In this document: in pieces, positions 32,161 through 44,224 of the stretch
Position numbering within the stretch: position 1 is the stretch's first letter
Layout: every line of letters begins with the position of its first letter
Source: Perilla frutescens
Lineage: Eukaryota > Streptophyta > Magnoliopsida > Lamiales > Lamiaceae
Reading direction: 5' to 3'
Assembly: GCA_026008535.1 (NCBI GenBank)
Contig: BRKX01000006.1
Span: 31,112,664-31,176,663 of the forward strand
DNA length: 64,000 bases
Position numbers and translations under genes: made by a program
Notes under the pieces: model-generated
What the model saw: only the letters and a program-made list of their open reading frames with translations
What the model was told of the DNA's origin: nothing
Database searches by the model: none

Positions 32161-32390
32161 AACAGATACTTCTCACACGGGTGTGCAATTTCACTCGTGA
32201 TTGGACCTTTCAATACCAACTCCGTGTTTGGATCATCAATGCTATGTTGGATTTCATCAATGAATCCATTGAGGCCCTCTTTGAATCTCTTAGCTCTCGA
32301 TCTTGTTACTAGACATGCCGGCACTCTAATCGGATCTGATATCATCTCAGCTCGATCATCATCATATAGGATGATTGTGGATGATGGCAC
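32127..32390 (-). pseudogene. Retroelement pol C-terminal tail remnant
   Basis: An 87-codon open segment containing LVTRSRAKRFKEGLNGFIDEI, the basic tail found at the C-terminus of many plant Ty3/gypsy polyproteins and diverged from the KLQ-type tails elsewhere in this window. No upstream pol domain can be read, so it is a stranded fragment. Confidence 0.45.
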
Positions 32391-32769
32391 AATCCATGCT
32401 TATGGACACACGGACCATCCTTAACAACATTAATTCACTGTCTGGAATAGCAAGATACGCATGGACTGTGCTTGGTTTCTTCATTCGATTGCCAACACAT
32501 TTCATCATTTTGCCCCGTTCTCGCTCGTTTTTCGTTCTTATTGGCCTGATTCTTTTTGCAAAGCGCTCCTTACTTGATTCTATATCTTCTTAGGAACTTC
32601 CAATGCTCAATTGCGTCTCATAAAAGATTTGGCAATAAATCACTTCAAAATAAGTAAAAAGTGACACTTTACAAAATATAGAAAACTATGTGCCACTTGT
32701 ACATTACATGTGACAAAAATATACCCAAGAAATATATACATGTTTTATAATTCTTTTACAATAGTAGTA

Positions 32770-33270
32770 GTTGTTGTGAATGACAACAATATACAACACT
32801 AAAATTTCCATGGATATTTACAACGGTTTGAACCGTGTTATATATAATTAATAAATATACAACAATAATAAAATTTCACCGTTGTGTGAACGGTTTATAT
32901 ACAATGGTTAGCAAAACAACTGTTACGTATACCTATCATATACAACAATATTTTTAAATTTACAACGGTAATTATCGTTGCATATGATCTAAATATACAA
33001 CGGTATATGAAAAATTACTATTATCTATATTGAAATATACGGCAATATCGAAAAAGTTGTTACATATACTAGATATATACAATCATAATTATTAAATTTA
33101 CAACGGCACTTACTGTTACAAATGAATATTTTACACAATAGTAATGAAGAATGTAGTTATCTATAGTGCTTATACACAATGGTAGTACAAAAAAACAGTT
33201 ACGTACATATATGTTCATATACAACAGTAAATATTACTTTTACAATGGTAGCTACCGTTCATTATAATGA
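32770..33270. repeat. Decayed CACTA-like subterminal repeat cluster
   Basis: Many TACAACGGT / ACCGTTGT-like motifs in both orientations, mostly mutated (32818, 32877, 32960, 33000, 33100, 33250). They resemble the subterminal repeats at 6700-7230 but are more degenerate. No CACTA terminus is visible. Confidence 0.5.
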
Positions 33271-33576
33271 GATAATGATACATAGAAAATGGTCCAGTTA
33301 AAATATGAATTTTTGTCATCAAAATTTGGCACACACAAATTTTATTTGATTAATTATATTTATTGTATTGTTGCAAGATAAAAAGAAAACAAATGAGAAT
33401 GCTTTTTAGAGTTCTATATTTTATTTATTCTTTATTATATATTTTAATCATATTATTTTTGTAAGCAATTGACTGAAAATTGATTCAAAACGAACTATTA
33501 TAAATTGAAATTTAATGCAAAATATAATTATTTGTAAGTATATTTTAAAATCATTATTTAAACGTGCATTCAGAGG

Positions 33577-34697
33577 TAGGGATGACACGATAAGGTATAT
33601 CTTACTTTTTTCCCCATACCTTGTACGATATGGAGAAAATTCATACCGTTATCTTACCTTAAGGTTCGGTATACCTTCCAACGGTATACCTTAAGTTCGG
33701 TATGAAACAAATGGCATACATTTACCGTACCTTTAGTTCGGTATACCTTACCGACATCGGTATACCTTACTAATATCGGTATATCTTACTATATCGGTAT
33801 ACCTTATCATACCATTACCATCCTATGATATATTATATATCTCATATATTTACTCAAAATATATGAAACACTCCTAATAACGATCAAAATTCAACAAAAT
33901 AAAATAAATATTGTAAATTGTAAACTTATTAAATATTACAAATTTGAAATCTTTTACTTAGAAATCATATGAATTATTTACTAACTATATACTAGCAAAG
34001 AACACACTTAGCATTACAATGCATTAAGTATATCATAAGATTAATTATAAGTGTTAATAATGTAAATTTAATATATATTTATAAATGTATAACATATTTA
34101 CTAGTATTATATATCAATCATGTTTTTATAATTAATATAAAATGTATAAAAATATTATAAACTTACTAAATATTACAAATTTGAAATCTTTTACTCAGAA
34201 ATTGTAAGAATTATTTACTAAGTATTAATTAAGAGCACATCTAATTATCATTATTATGCATTAAGTATAACATAAGATTATTATAAGTGTTAGATATTTA
34301 CAGATATATAATATATCATATTTACTAAGTATTATATATCAAATATCTATAATTCACATATACATATATTTATATAATATCACAAATATACTGGTATATA
34401 CCGTTACAACGGTATATGTCGAACTAACGGTATATACCGCATCTACGATATATACTGATACACCGGTATATGCTGAATTAACAGTATATACCTTAAAAAT
34501 TTGGTATACCGTCAGTATCGGTATACGCCGGTATACCTCGTTTTTAAAATTCTATATCGTTACCTTACCGAAAAATCTCGGTACGGTATCATACCTTATT
34601 GAAAATACTGGCATACCTTAAAGTTCGGTATTCCGATTTTTTTTTTCGGTACGGTAAGTACGGTATGACAGTATGATGGTATTTTTCTCCAGCCCTA
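33577..34697. mobile_element. hAT-like element with CGGTATACC repeats
   Basis: 1,121 bp from TAGGGATGACACGA to TTTTCTCCAGCCCTA. The 8-bp flanks TTCAGAGG (33569-33576) and TTCACAGG (34698-34705) match at seven positions. GGTATACC-type palindromes cluster near both ends (33650-33810 and 34390-34670). The AT-rich interior has no transposase. Confidence 0.75.
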
Positions 34698-34873
34698 TTC
34701 ACAGGTACTTTTTACTAGTATAATAAGAAGTAACAAATTATCCATGAAAATCCAATCCCTAGTCGCTATCTACTTCAATGAAAAGAGTTAGAAATCATAT
34801 CAATTACAGATATGAAATAGTGATTATAAAAAGCTGTTGAGTTCCTGATAAAATCAGCTGCTACACTTTCTGT

Positions 34874-36856
34874 TAGGGCAGTAAACGAGCCGAATTGAGC
34901 CGAATACCTTCAAGCTCGAGTTCGGCTCGTTTAAGTTATACTCAGTTCGAGCTCGAGCTCGAGTTTGACTCGAGCTTCGAGTTTGAGTTCGAATTCGGCT
35001 CGAATTAGAAAATTCGTGATCGAGTTCGATTCGAGCTCAACTCGAGTTCGACTCGATAAGGATATGTTCAAGTTCGATTAAAAAAACTCGATAAAAATTT
35101 CGATAATAATAAAATTTGTGATCGAGTCCTTTTCTTTTCTTTTCTAGATTTTATTTAATTATGTTTATTTTTATTTTATTTTCTTTAAACTAATTACTTA
35201 ATTATGTAATTGTAGTCATGCTTATTACTCATTTAATTATTTTTCATTATTAATATAGGTGTATTCAAATTTTAATATATATTTACCTTAATTTGAATTA
35301 AAATACAAAAAAAATTCTAATATAATTTATAAATCATAATGTACTCACGTCTCATTTTATTTTTATTTTATCGATCATTCATTTTCACTTTTTATTTAAA
35401 AATTGTATTCATTAGTTAATTAGTAATTTATCTCACTATCCATGATAGCTTATTATTTTTCTTTCAAACTTCAACATACAAATATTTTACAATCATCTTA
35501 ATTCAAATTCAAATTTCAAAGTGTTTTGTATTATGCAATTTATAAATTATAATTCAAACATATCTCATTTTCTTACTATTTTATCGATTATTCAGTTTCA
35601 TTTTTATATAAATTGTAATTATATTAGTTGATTGATGATATAGTTCATTATTCTTGTTAGTTTATTATTTTTTACTACACATTCACGCATGTTCCAACTG
35701 ATAAGTAAATATTTATAATAATCTTAATTCGAACACAAATTTCAAAGTTTTTTATAATATGATTTATAAATCATAATTTATTTTTATTGTTATGTCTCAG
35801 TTTTATTTTATTTTATTGGTATATAAATTAAATATTTCAATGAGGCACGCTAAAGTATACATAATATTTGTATATTATATAATAATTGAGTAAATTGATA
35901 TAATATATATTGTCGAATCAAATGAACTAAGTAATTATTAGACACTATTAATTGTTTGTTGATGAATAATTGTGATTTAATTCAATATAATGATGTTTGT
36001 TTGATATCATAGGTTTAATCAAATTCATTTGTGTTTATTTCATTATCAAATCTCAATTCTTAATTATAACTATAAACTATAATTTTAATTACCTCATAAT
36101 TAGATAATTTTTTGTTAGACTGCTTCAAAATTTAAATATACTATTTTGTATTAATATTTTAACTAAATAAATTGTAAATGGATATCTTAAAGTTGGATAA
36201 TCAATATTTTATTACATTATTTTTTATCATATAAATCTATTTACATATTCCTATTTTTGTTTAATAAAATAAGTTTAACTTAATGTTTGTAAATCTCATT
36301 AATTAATTCCCTTTTTTTTATGATAATACTAATTCTTAGATTTCGTAGAGTTCATATAGTCTATTATTATTAGTTGAATATATTTATCTGATAAATTGAT
36401 AATATGATATTATATATGTTTATATAAATATAATATATAAATATTTACATATATTTAAGTTTTGGAGAATTGTTATAAAAACGTTATTTGATTCAATTAA
36501 CATAATTGTTAATAATTTGATCAAGTGACTATAATAACAAATTGAAATACATTTGGCTAATGCTAGAATCTTGTTGGGGGTGAAAATTTAAATTTTTTTA
36601 GCTTATTTATCAAAGCTCGATTACAAGCTTGATTAAGTTCGATTAAAAACTCGATTAGAAGCTCGATTAAAAGCTCGCGAACTACTCGATAAAAGCTCGT
36701 TTATAGTCGAATTCGAGTTACTCGTGAGAAGCTCGCGAGTAGCTCGAGTTCGGCTCGAGAAAATTGTCGAGCTCGAAAAAAAGTTCGGCTCGATCGAACT
36801 TTTTTCGAGCCGATACCCGAGTAGCTCACGAACAGTTTGGTTCATTTACAGCCCTA
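34874..36856. mobile_element. hAT-like element with GAGCTCGAG repeats, confirmed by an empty site
   Basis: 1,983 bp from TAGGGCAGTAAACGAGCC to TTCATTTACAGCCCTA. GAGCTCGAG/GCTCGATT-type motifs crowd both ends (34900-35060 and 36610-36830) and the interior is AT-rich and non-coding. The duplicate segment near 53,168 reads CTACACTTTGTGTAATATC with no insert. Here the same sequence is split with CTTTCTGT on the left and TTTGTGT on the right, consistent with an 8-bp target duplication that has since mutated. Confidence 0.85.
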
Positions 36857-37400
36857 TTTGTGTAATATCTGGTGCTACACAATTAATTTTTTTTTTACAC
36901 TTGTTATTTACTATTCATCCTATTCAATTAGAATATATATAATTAATTTTTCAATAATGAATTTAATTTTCTGATTAATAATTAATTATTTCATAAAAAA
37001 AATTATTAGGATAACATGAACCAATTAATAATTGTCAAATTAAACTAAAGCACAATAAATTGAAATTAAATGAAAAAAATCCAAGAAAACTTAATAAATT
37101 TAATTGTATAGTACGGAGTGGTGCACAAAGTGTAGCAAATGATTTCATCCATTGAGTTTCGATCACCTTAAATCAAGGATCATATATAATGATAAGTATC
37201 ATAACATTCCTACAAATAGCATCAATAGCAGCGTTCATATATCTCCCAAATTTCAAGTAGTTGATAGATGAAGGCCTAATTAATGGCATAGTGCTAGCAG
37301 CTCCCTCTCAAAAAACAGAGAACGATATTGTTTTACTAACAATAACGGTAAAGCTGCCAAAATATATTATCTTAGTATAAGGTATATCAATTCAAGTTGA

Positions 37401-37597
37401 TCAACCATGGCTAGAATTATCAGAGGCAGACTTCTTCAGAGTAGTGGGACAGAGCCAACTAGTTTCCCACCTCAGAAACCGATGTCGTATCATCATACGC
37501 ACCGCTACTCTCCCATCGCATTCTATTTGCAGCATCCTAGTATTGCCAGAAAAATAAAATATTTCAAGATCAAGTTTTCAGCTTCATAGTTAATCAA

Positions 37598-37629
<32 letters not shown>

Positions 37630-38147
37630 GGAATTTATGTAGTTTCATTATACTAATAATTCTTGAAGGAAGATAGCTAAGAGATAATTAGATAAGTGCT
37701 TACCAGTGGCATCTGATCATCAATATCGATTGGGTGATCATTAAGATTGACTAAAGCTGCAGGAGTGTTGGTCACAACATCCTCATAATTCTGGGCCTTA
37801 GACAAGGTGGAGACTGTAACTGTGACTGCACGTTTTTCAGCCAAGGGCTTCACCGGTGGTGGTGGCGGCTGAAACTGATGATAGTAGTGGCTGCCGCCGT
37901 AAGGAAACTAAGGTGACACTGTGGAGGAGGAAACTGAAGGAGGGGTGGGAACCTGAAAACAACTAGTGGAGCTATTAATGCTGCTGCCATTGCTATTGTT
38001 GTTGTAATTGGTGTCTTTGACCATGTGTGGCCATAGGAAAGTGCCCTGTGGTTTGCAGATTCTGAAACCACTCTTCAGCCTTTGTATCTTTGCTGCTTTT
38101 TCCTCTGCTTCTGCTGCCTTTTGGCCATTTTTCTGGATTTTCGTTAA
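37401..38147 (-). pseudogene. Pseudogene fragment of DYAD/AM1 (last two exons)
   Basis: 38147 to 37704 matches the second half of DYAD exon 8 and 37536 to 37401 matches exon 9. The upstream seven exons are absent. A CAG-to-TAG change gives a stop at 37910-37908, and an extra G near 37445 shifts the frame of the last exon relative to the intact copy. There is no promoter of its own. It is a dead fragment made by segmental duplication. Confidence 0.9.
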
Positions 38148-38451
38148 CCGTAAAGATGTGTGTCCAGAATCTGGACGTCTAGAATTGATATAATTAATTC
38201 TTAAACATAATTAATTAGGTGTAGTTACTGTAGTGCCCTTAGTTAATTTTTGGCTCCAAAACTGCAGTTCTAGGCGGTAAAACATCCACCTTATTTCCAT
38301 CTAATGACTCCCGCTTTTTTTATTGATTCTCACAAATGAAAGATTAAAATATTATTGATTAATTTATAGAACCCTAAAAACTTCATCTCACTTATTTATT
38401 GATTAACATCCCAGTTGTAAAACAAGCTTCAAAGAGTGCTAATATTTCAAC

Positions 38452-40856
38452 ATGGATATTAATAGAAATGCATCTTCACTGATTATTGATTTATTTGAGG
38501 AAGATTCTGAGAAAGAATATGGAGAAGGAGGTATGAAGATATAAGCTCTAATCCTTTAAATCAAAACAATGTTTGGGAGAATTTTGCATATGAAGGGTCC
38601 CAGAATGAAGCAGAAACTAACAACGATGAAAGAAGCCAAAATCATGAAGAAAATCATTCACTCATTGCAACCAACAATGGTGAAACTCATTGCGGTCCTG
38701 AAACATGTATGATGTATGCGACTTTAGATAGCCTCTTCAACGATTATCAAGAACATGCTAGACATGTTGGCTTTAGCATTGTGAAGAGAACCAATCGAAA
38801 AGTGGGTCAAGATGACTTCAAGTATGCTCTTTTTGTATGTAGTAAGTTTGGAAAACCAACATCACAATCTGCTTCCAAGAAAGTCATGTGCAAAGCTAGG
38901 ATTAATGCAAAGAGAGTAATGAATGGGAGTTGGGTTGTTACAAAAATGTGTTCGGATCATAATCATGATCTTGACCCCTCATATTCAATACTAATGCCGG
39001 CACATAGATCCATATATGTCCAAATGAAGCGGCAATTGGAGGCGAATGATAGGGCAGGTTTAAGGCCGTGTAAAAGTATTCGATTACTAGAAGTTCAAAG
39101 TGGTGGTCCTGACAATTTAGGCTGTCTTCCAAAAGATTGTAGGAATTTTATTGAGGAACGAAGAAGGTTGAGACTAGGAGAGGGTGATGCATAAGCTGTT
39201 CGTAATCTTTTCGTTAGGCTCAAAGCTAAAGATCCAAATTTTTATCATTTAATGGATATCGATGATGAGGGCAGGCTTCGCAATATCTTGTAGATTCATC
39301 CTAGAAGTATAGCAGCCTATGAAGAATTTCATGATGTTTTGAGTTTTGATACAACTTACCTCGTGAATAGGTATGTATAATATTGCATTTAATCTCATTG
39401 TTCATTATGATTTTTTTAGATCTGATTATTATACTAATTAATAATTTGTGTCATCGTGTTAAATTAATAGGCATCAAATGCCGTTTGCGGCCTTTGTCGA
39501 TGTTAATCATCATTGGCAGTCTAGGGTGTGCTTTGGTCACACATGAAGATGCGGAATCGTTCAAGTGGATATTTTCAAATTGGCTTGAGGTAATGGGCAG
39601 GGTTTATCCTACCGGCATAATAACGAATCAGTGTGACAGTATCAGGAACGCCTTGACGGATATCATGCCCTACAGTATTCACAGGTACTGCATTTGGCAT
39701 ATCATGGCAAAGTTACCTTGAAGTTTAGATGTGTGGCCGATTATAAACAAGTAATCAATGAATGGAAAGGAATTGTGTATGACAGTCTTTCTATTGAGAT
39801 TTTTGAGTCGAAATGGGGCTAGTTCATTGTAAAACATCATCTCGAGAATAATAAATAGCTAAAAGACTTGTACAATGAAAGGGAGAAATGGATGCCAGTC
39901 TACTTGAACCACACATTTTGGGCTGGAATGATCTCTACACAAAGAAGCGAGGGGATGCATGCTTACTTTGATGAGTTCCTTCATTCCAGATGCACACTCA
40001 TGCAATTTATGGAGCAATATGAGATGGATATTAGTAGTAAAATTCAGAAGGAGTTTATTGCTGATTTTGATTCAAAGAACAAGATTTTTTTATGCAGCAC
40101 ATAGTACCCTTTAATGGGTATATACAAATTCAATGTTCATGCGTGTTCAAGACTCAATTTCACGTATGAAGTATTGCATTAGCTCCCTAGAGGAAGAAGA
40201 CACTGCCGGTGGCATTCAAAAATTTAAAGTTTTGGAGAGGCGCATTCTGAATGATTATTTTCGCAAGGAATATACCTATATGGTTGAGTACAGAAGAAAT
40301 GGAGATTATATTTCATGTAATTGCAGGAATTTTGAATTTAAGGGAATCTTATGCTGTCACATTTTTTAGGTCTTGCGAAATCTAAATGTGGAGACTGTGA
40401 ATGATAGGTACATATTAAGGAGGTGGAGAAAGGACGTGCAGAGATGGTGTTCTTCAATATTCTTTGTTGGAGGTTATCCCCATATGACACCCGAGTACAA
40501 GAAATTTTAAGAGGTTGAGAAATTTTTCCAGGAGAGTGCCGATCTTGCATTTGGGAATGTGGAGAAGATGGATTTTATCAAACGTAAATGCATGGAGATA
40601 AAAAAATCGACTAGAAAATTGGAACTCAACTATGGCCACAAAATCGGGTCACTCGAATGTTGTTGGGACTCCAATATTGAATCCGCAAGTCACTAGGACC
40701 AAATGAAGGCCAACTGAGAAGCGTTTCAAGTCTAGTCTTGAGAAAGGTGGTCATGGTCGAGGCCGCACTACAAGAGCTAGAGGGGGCAACAGTGGTAGTG
40801 AAAATAGAAGGGCAAGTTCTTCTCAAGTTACACACAATCTGGATTTAAATATGTAG
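38452..40856 (+). pseudogene. FAR1/FRS-like (MULE-derived) pseudogene
   Basis: The FAR1 family descends from Mutator-like transposases and includes light-signalling regulators. Visible parts in order: a short acidic N-terminus (38452), a FAR1 DNA-binding domain (~38730-38990, with YALFVCSKFGKP and the DHNHDL motif), a MULE transposase region split by a putative intron (39270-39720, then 39870-40100, with WAGMISTQRSEGMHAYFD), and a SWIM zinc finger (40310-40370, C-x-C-x(n)-C-H-x). Stops and frameshifts interrupt it at least at 38540, 39192, 39290, 39550, 39719, 40104 and 40368. It may be a dead FRS gene or the transposase of a dead MULE; no terminal inverted repeats were identified. Confidence 0.85.
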
Positions 40857-41211
40857 AATGCATGAAATTGAATGTAATTTTAATTTCATTGTATTCTCCT
40901 TTTTTAAATTGAAATTGAATTAAGTGCTTTTAGAGTCTCAAGTTCATTTATGACAATTGAGACACAAAGTAATATTTTCAAGCTCAAAAAGTAAAATTGT
41001 CAGATTTATCTATTTGATGAATTAATGTGATTTGGTTATTAGTCATTTCATGCTTTAAATGAACTTCTATTTATAAGTTAGTTGTGGCTTCATTGTCTAT
41101 CACCTTCAAGAAAAAAATCAGATTCTCAACCTTCAATTTTTAGCCCTAAAATAACTATGTTTTGGTCCAAAATTGATAGAGGCTATCTTCGTTAGTTTCT
41201 TACAATTAAGG
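40857..41211. other. AT-rich spacer, nothing recognised
   Basis: No supported feature lies between the FAR1-like pseudogene and the next small gene fragment. Confidence 0.4.
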
Positions 41212-41692
41212 GTCGGGTTCGTTGATCTTTCTCACACAATATGCGCTGCAGAGGTACTAAGAATGCTTGCAAAAATAATATCGAGGGCCCGAGATCGTCA
41301 TTTTATGACCATTGATCTAGTTATCAAATTGAAGGAATTGAAAGAGGTTTTTTACTCATTCGAGAACTTCAAGAAGTTGCCTGGAATCAACTACGACAAA
41401 GAAAATAACATCGTCACCGCTGCTAATGTTTATTTTAGTTGTTTCAACGATTTTAACAAAGGTAAGCATTCAAGGATTAATGTTGTAGCACTTAAATTCA
41501 TTTTCGAAGAAATTATGGTTATTTTCACTTAAATTCATTTTCTATTTTTCTATCTCAAAAAGGAGTCTTCGGTGCATCAAGAATTCAGGGTGAATGGAAT
41601 GAATGAGTTCCGCGCAATTCGTGAGATTGTTGTAACAGGAGGCGTAATCAAGCTTGATTTTGAAGGTTTATCTAGAAGGGTAGATTGTTAGA
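41212..41692 (+). pseudogene. Myb/SANT-like small gene, copy 1, start codon lost
   Basis: Two segments, 41212-41461 and about 41563-41692, correspond to the two exons of the related gene at 49,357-49,800. Shared positions include GFVD at the start, a KLKE/KLNE helix, PGI-x-(Y/F)D and a final FR..G...(L/F)RA(I/V)R(E/Q)IV..GG block. Spacing of these hydrophobic and aromatic residues resembles the Myb/SANT-like domain of plant transposon-related proteins; this is my inference. The codon aligned with the other copy's ATG is GTC, and the splice phase is off by one base unless an unusual site is used. It is probably inactive. Confidence 0.45.
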
Positions 41693-41786
41693 CTAATTGT
41701 ATCTAATTTGGGCATGTTTTTAGTTTTTATTCGTGTCTAGTTGAATTAATTCTGACTAGTTGTTAAATTTTGTATTTGTATCTAGT

Positions 41787-42993
41787 TGATGAGACCATGA
41801 CAAGCATCAAATCGGTCCATCCAAAGCTGCCATTGAAGGATTCCAAGATTGTTACTCCTTTAATAATCAAAGATTGGAGATCAAGATTTGAAGAGCAATG
41901 CATGAAGATAGAACTCATCAAGTTGTGCATGCATGGCAGATTCATGTTGCATAGGCAAGTTGCATGGAGTTTTCGTCCCCCTTAGTTATTTAATTAAGGG
42001 ATTGATTTATTTAGACTATAGTATTTAATTAGACTATGGTATTTAATTAATTAGATCAGATTTTATCTATTTTATATTATAATTTTCGTCCATTATTAAA
42101 TAGGTTTGACTAGAATTGTATTTAAGGCAATTTCCTACATTGAATAGAATTCTAGTTTAGGTATTTTCCTAGTATAGTTAAGGATCCTTTTGGATCAACT
42201 TTTAGACCATTTTTCCTCTTTATTTTCGTCCATCTTAGCCATATAAATAGGGGATCCATGTAACAATATTATTTTAGACTCTATTTGATAAATTAAGCTT
42301 TGTGCAATCAATATTGTCTCACCCCCTTTCAAACCCTTGTTGATTGGTTCAAATTCAGCAACTCGTAAGGCATAGCAAACTTTAAGTTTCATTCAAATCT
42401 CGTTCTAGTGCTCGGGTGGTGCTAGGGTTGGATTGCTATCGAAGAGGATTCAAGTGGTGATTCGTTTGGTGGAGTAATCTTCACTAGGTGACGCTCCAAG
42501 TTCAATTCAATCTACAACATCATCAACCACGTCCACCATCACCAACACTCATCTTCCATCATTCGTACGCCTCATACAACATCCACAAACATTCAGGCCG
42601 AGTTCCACACGCACCCGAGTCCGTTCGAGCCAATTTCAATCATACGTGCTATTCAGGCCGCGAATAGCATCTATACTGTAAGTTGTTCGAAACTCTATCA
42701 TAATCTATCTACCCCAGCCTCCATATATCCTAAACATCATCCATAAACCCATCGTTTAATTCCAGCCCCTTTCATATTTGGATTTGTGTTATTTCGTGTG
42801 TCATATTTTAGGTTGCTCAATTAGGTCTAGATTAGCTTCTATAGGTAATTTTCAAGTCTTTTATCATTTATTTAAGCATATTTTAGTTTATTTGAGTCTT
42901 TGTATTTGGATTGAATCCTTCCCCACTGACGTGTTCGATCTTAAGTCTTCCGCGTGTCTTTTGTATCATGTACAATTTATCCGGGTTACATCA
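41787..42993 (+). repeat. Solo LTR of the left-element family, plus strand
   Basis: 1,207 bp from TGATGAGACC to CCGGGTTACATCA. Flanks CTAGT (41782-41786) and CCAGT (42994-42998) agree at four of five positions, so it is a solo LTR with its target duplication. The first ~170 bp encode a degenerate pol tail related to the one at 44,490. A promoter-like CATATAAATAGGGG lies at 42239-42252. No internal retroelement sequence follows. Confidence 0.75.
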
Positions 42994-43349
42994 CCAGTGA
43001 ATTAATTTTGACTATTTCTATCAAGCAATTTTTTATCAAGCATTTTTTGACTATCGAATTAAGTTGTTATTTCTGCATAATACAATGTCATAATGATAAA
43101 CCTAATTACATGTTAATTCTCTGTATAAACAAAACTGTAAAATTCCATCAAATCGAAATAGCATAATTAACACAAATATATTAAGATAACATAGTTAACA
43201 TGGATATAAGTCCATCAAATTAACTTCACCGTCCATGTTCAAAAACCAGCAATCCCATCAAAATCCAACAAAAAACCAGAAAATAAACCAAGTCCATAAC
43301 ATATAAAACACATAATATAAACATAATATAGAGCGAAAATACAAGCATA

Positions 43350-43898
43350 CTAATTAAATCCAGCGTCCGGTTCAACTTTGATAGCATCAGGGTGTTTCTT
43401 GACTTCAAGATAAAATTTCAAGGGATCTCCCGTGTCCCTCTGAAATGTCAGCGTATCCCCTTGCCTGAAGCGGAAGAAGTCCACCACCTCACTCCAGCCT
43501 TCAGAGATTCGACATATTGGATGGTTCGTTGGCAATATGTTCCGATACTTGTACTGACAGTCAAACTCTCAATCCGAATGTTCAGCTTCAATGGTTATGC
43601 ACCTGGAAGACCTACCAATGATGTCTAGTGCCACAGTCGGCAAGTTCTACAGACAGAAAAGAGTGATTAAAAAATAGATTTGGAAAATACCCTAAAATAA
43701 TTTCAAAGCCCTAACCCTAAAAGACATAGATCTCATTAATAAGAAAAACCCTAACCCTAAAAACATAGATCTTCAACATAGAATTAAAAAAATTACCAGA
43801 CGAGTATGAAATTCCAACGTCTTGCAGCGCATTTTGAATTGAATGTGAATGATGAAGCCATCGCCCTGCTCACGCTCTTCATAGAAATTTCCAGCCAT
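43350..43898 (-). pseudogene. Small B3-domain gene with an in-frame TGA
   Basis: B3 domains bind DNA in plant transcription factors such as the REM group. Exon 1 runs 43898 to 43797 (ATG, then a GTAATT donor), exon 2 runs 43646 to 43350 (after CTGTAG, ending TAG), together about 131 codons. The C-terminal part has the B3 signature GW-x-EVVDFF-x-F-x-QGD-x-L-x-F followed by FYLEV. One TGA interrupts the frame near 43571, where a Trp codon is plausible, so the gene is either recently disabled or carries a sequence error. Its length is that of a minimal single-B3 protein. Confidence 0.65.
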
Positions 43899-44224
43899 GT
43901 TCTTTCTTTTGCGCGTCACCGATCTTGTTAATCGACGAGATTCCATCGTTCCCTTTTTTCTGATTTTTTTTATTTGAAAGTGTGTTGCAAGAGTGATATT
44001 CTTCTGAATTAATGAAGAGTGATTTTAATGGAAGAAGAGTAGTTGGAAGAGGGAGTTAATGGAGGTGATTTGAAAGGACATATGCTTACACTCTAATGTC
44101 TTTTGCGTGCGATTATCCTTCAAAGTCCAATACACCTAGATATGTGGGTAAATCAGAATTAAATGTTGATTAGAGATCTTCTCTTGCCCTCGATTGGTAA
44201 TCCAGATGGTGGATAATCATTGCC

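Larger units (their letters stand above)
34708..38147 (-). repeat. Segmental duplicate of the DYAD 3' region, split by an hAT-like insertion
   Basis: 34708-34873 plus 36857-38147 align end to end with 53006-54446. Both carry the same flanking sequence, last exon, intron and start of exon 8. Differences are small substitutions and a few indels, such as a longer CA repeat at 37603-37618. The 1,983-bp element at 34874-36856 is absent from the other copy. The right junction falls within an exon (38147), so this copy is the derivative. Confidence 0.92.
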
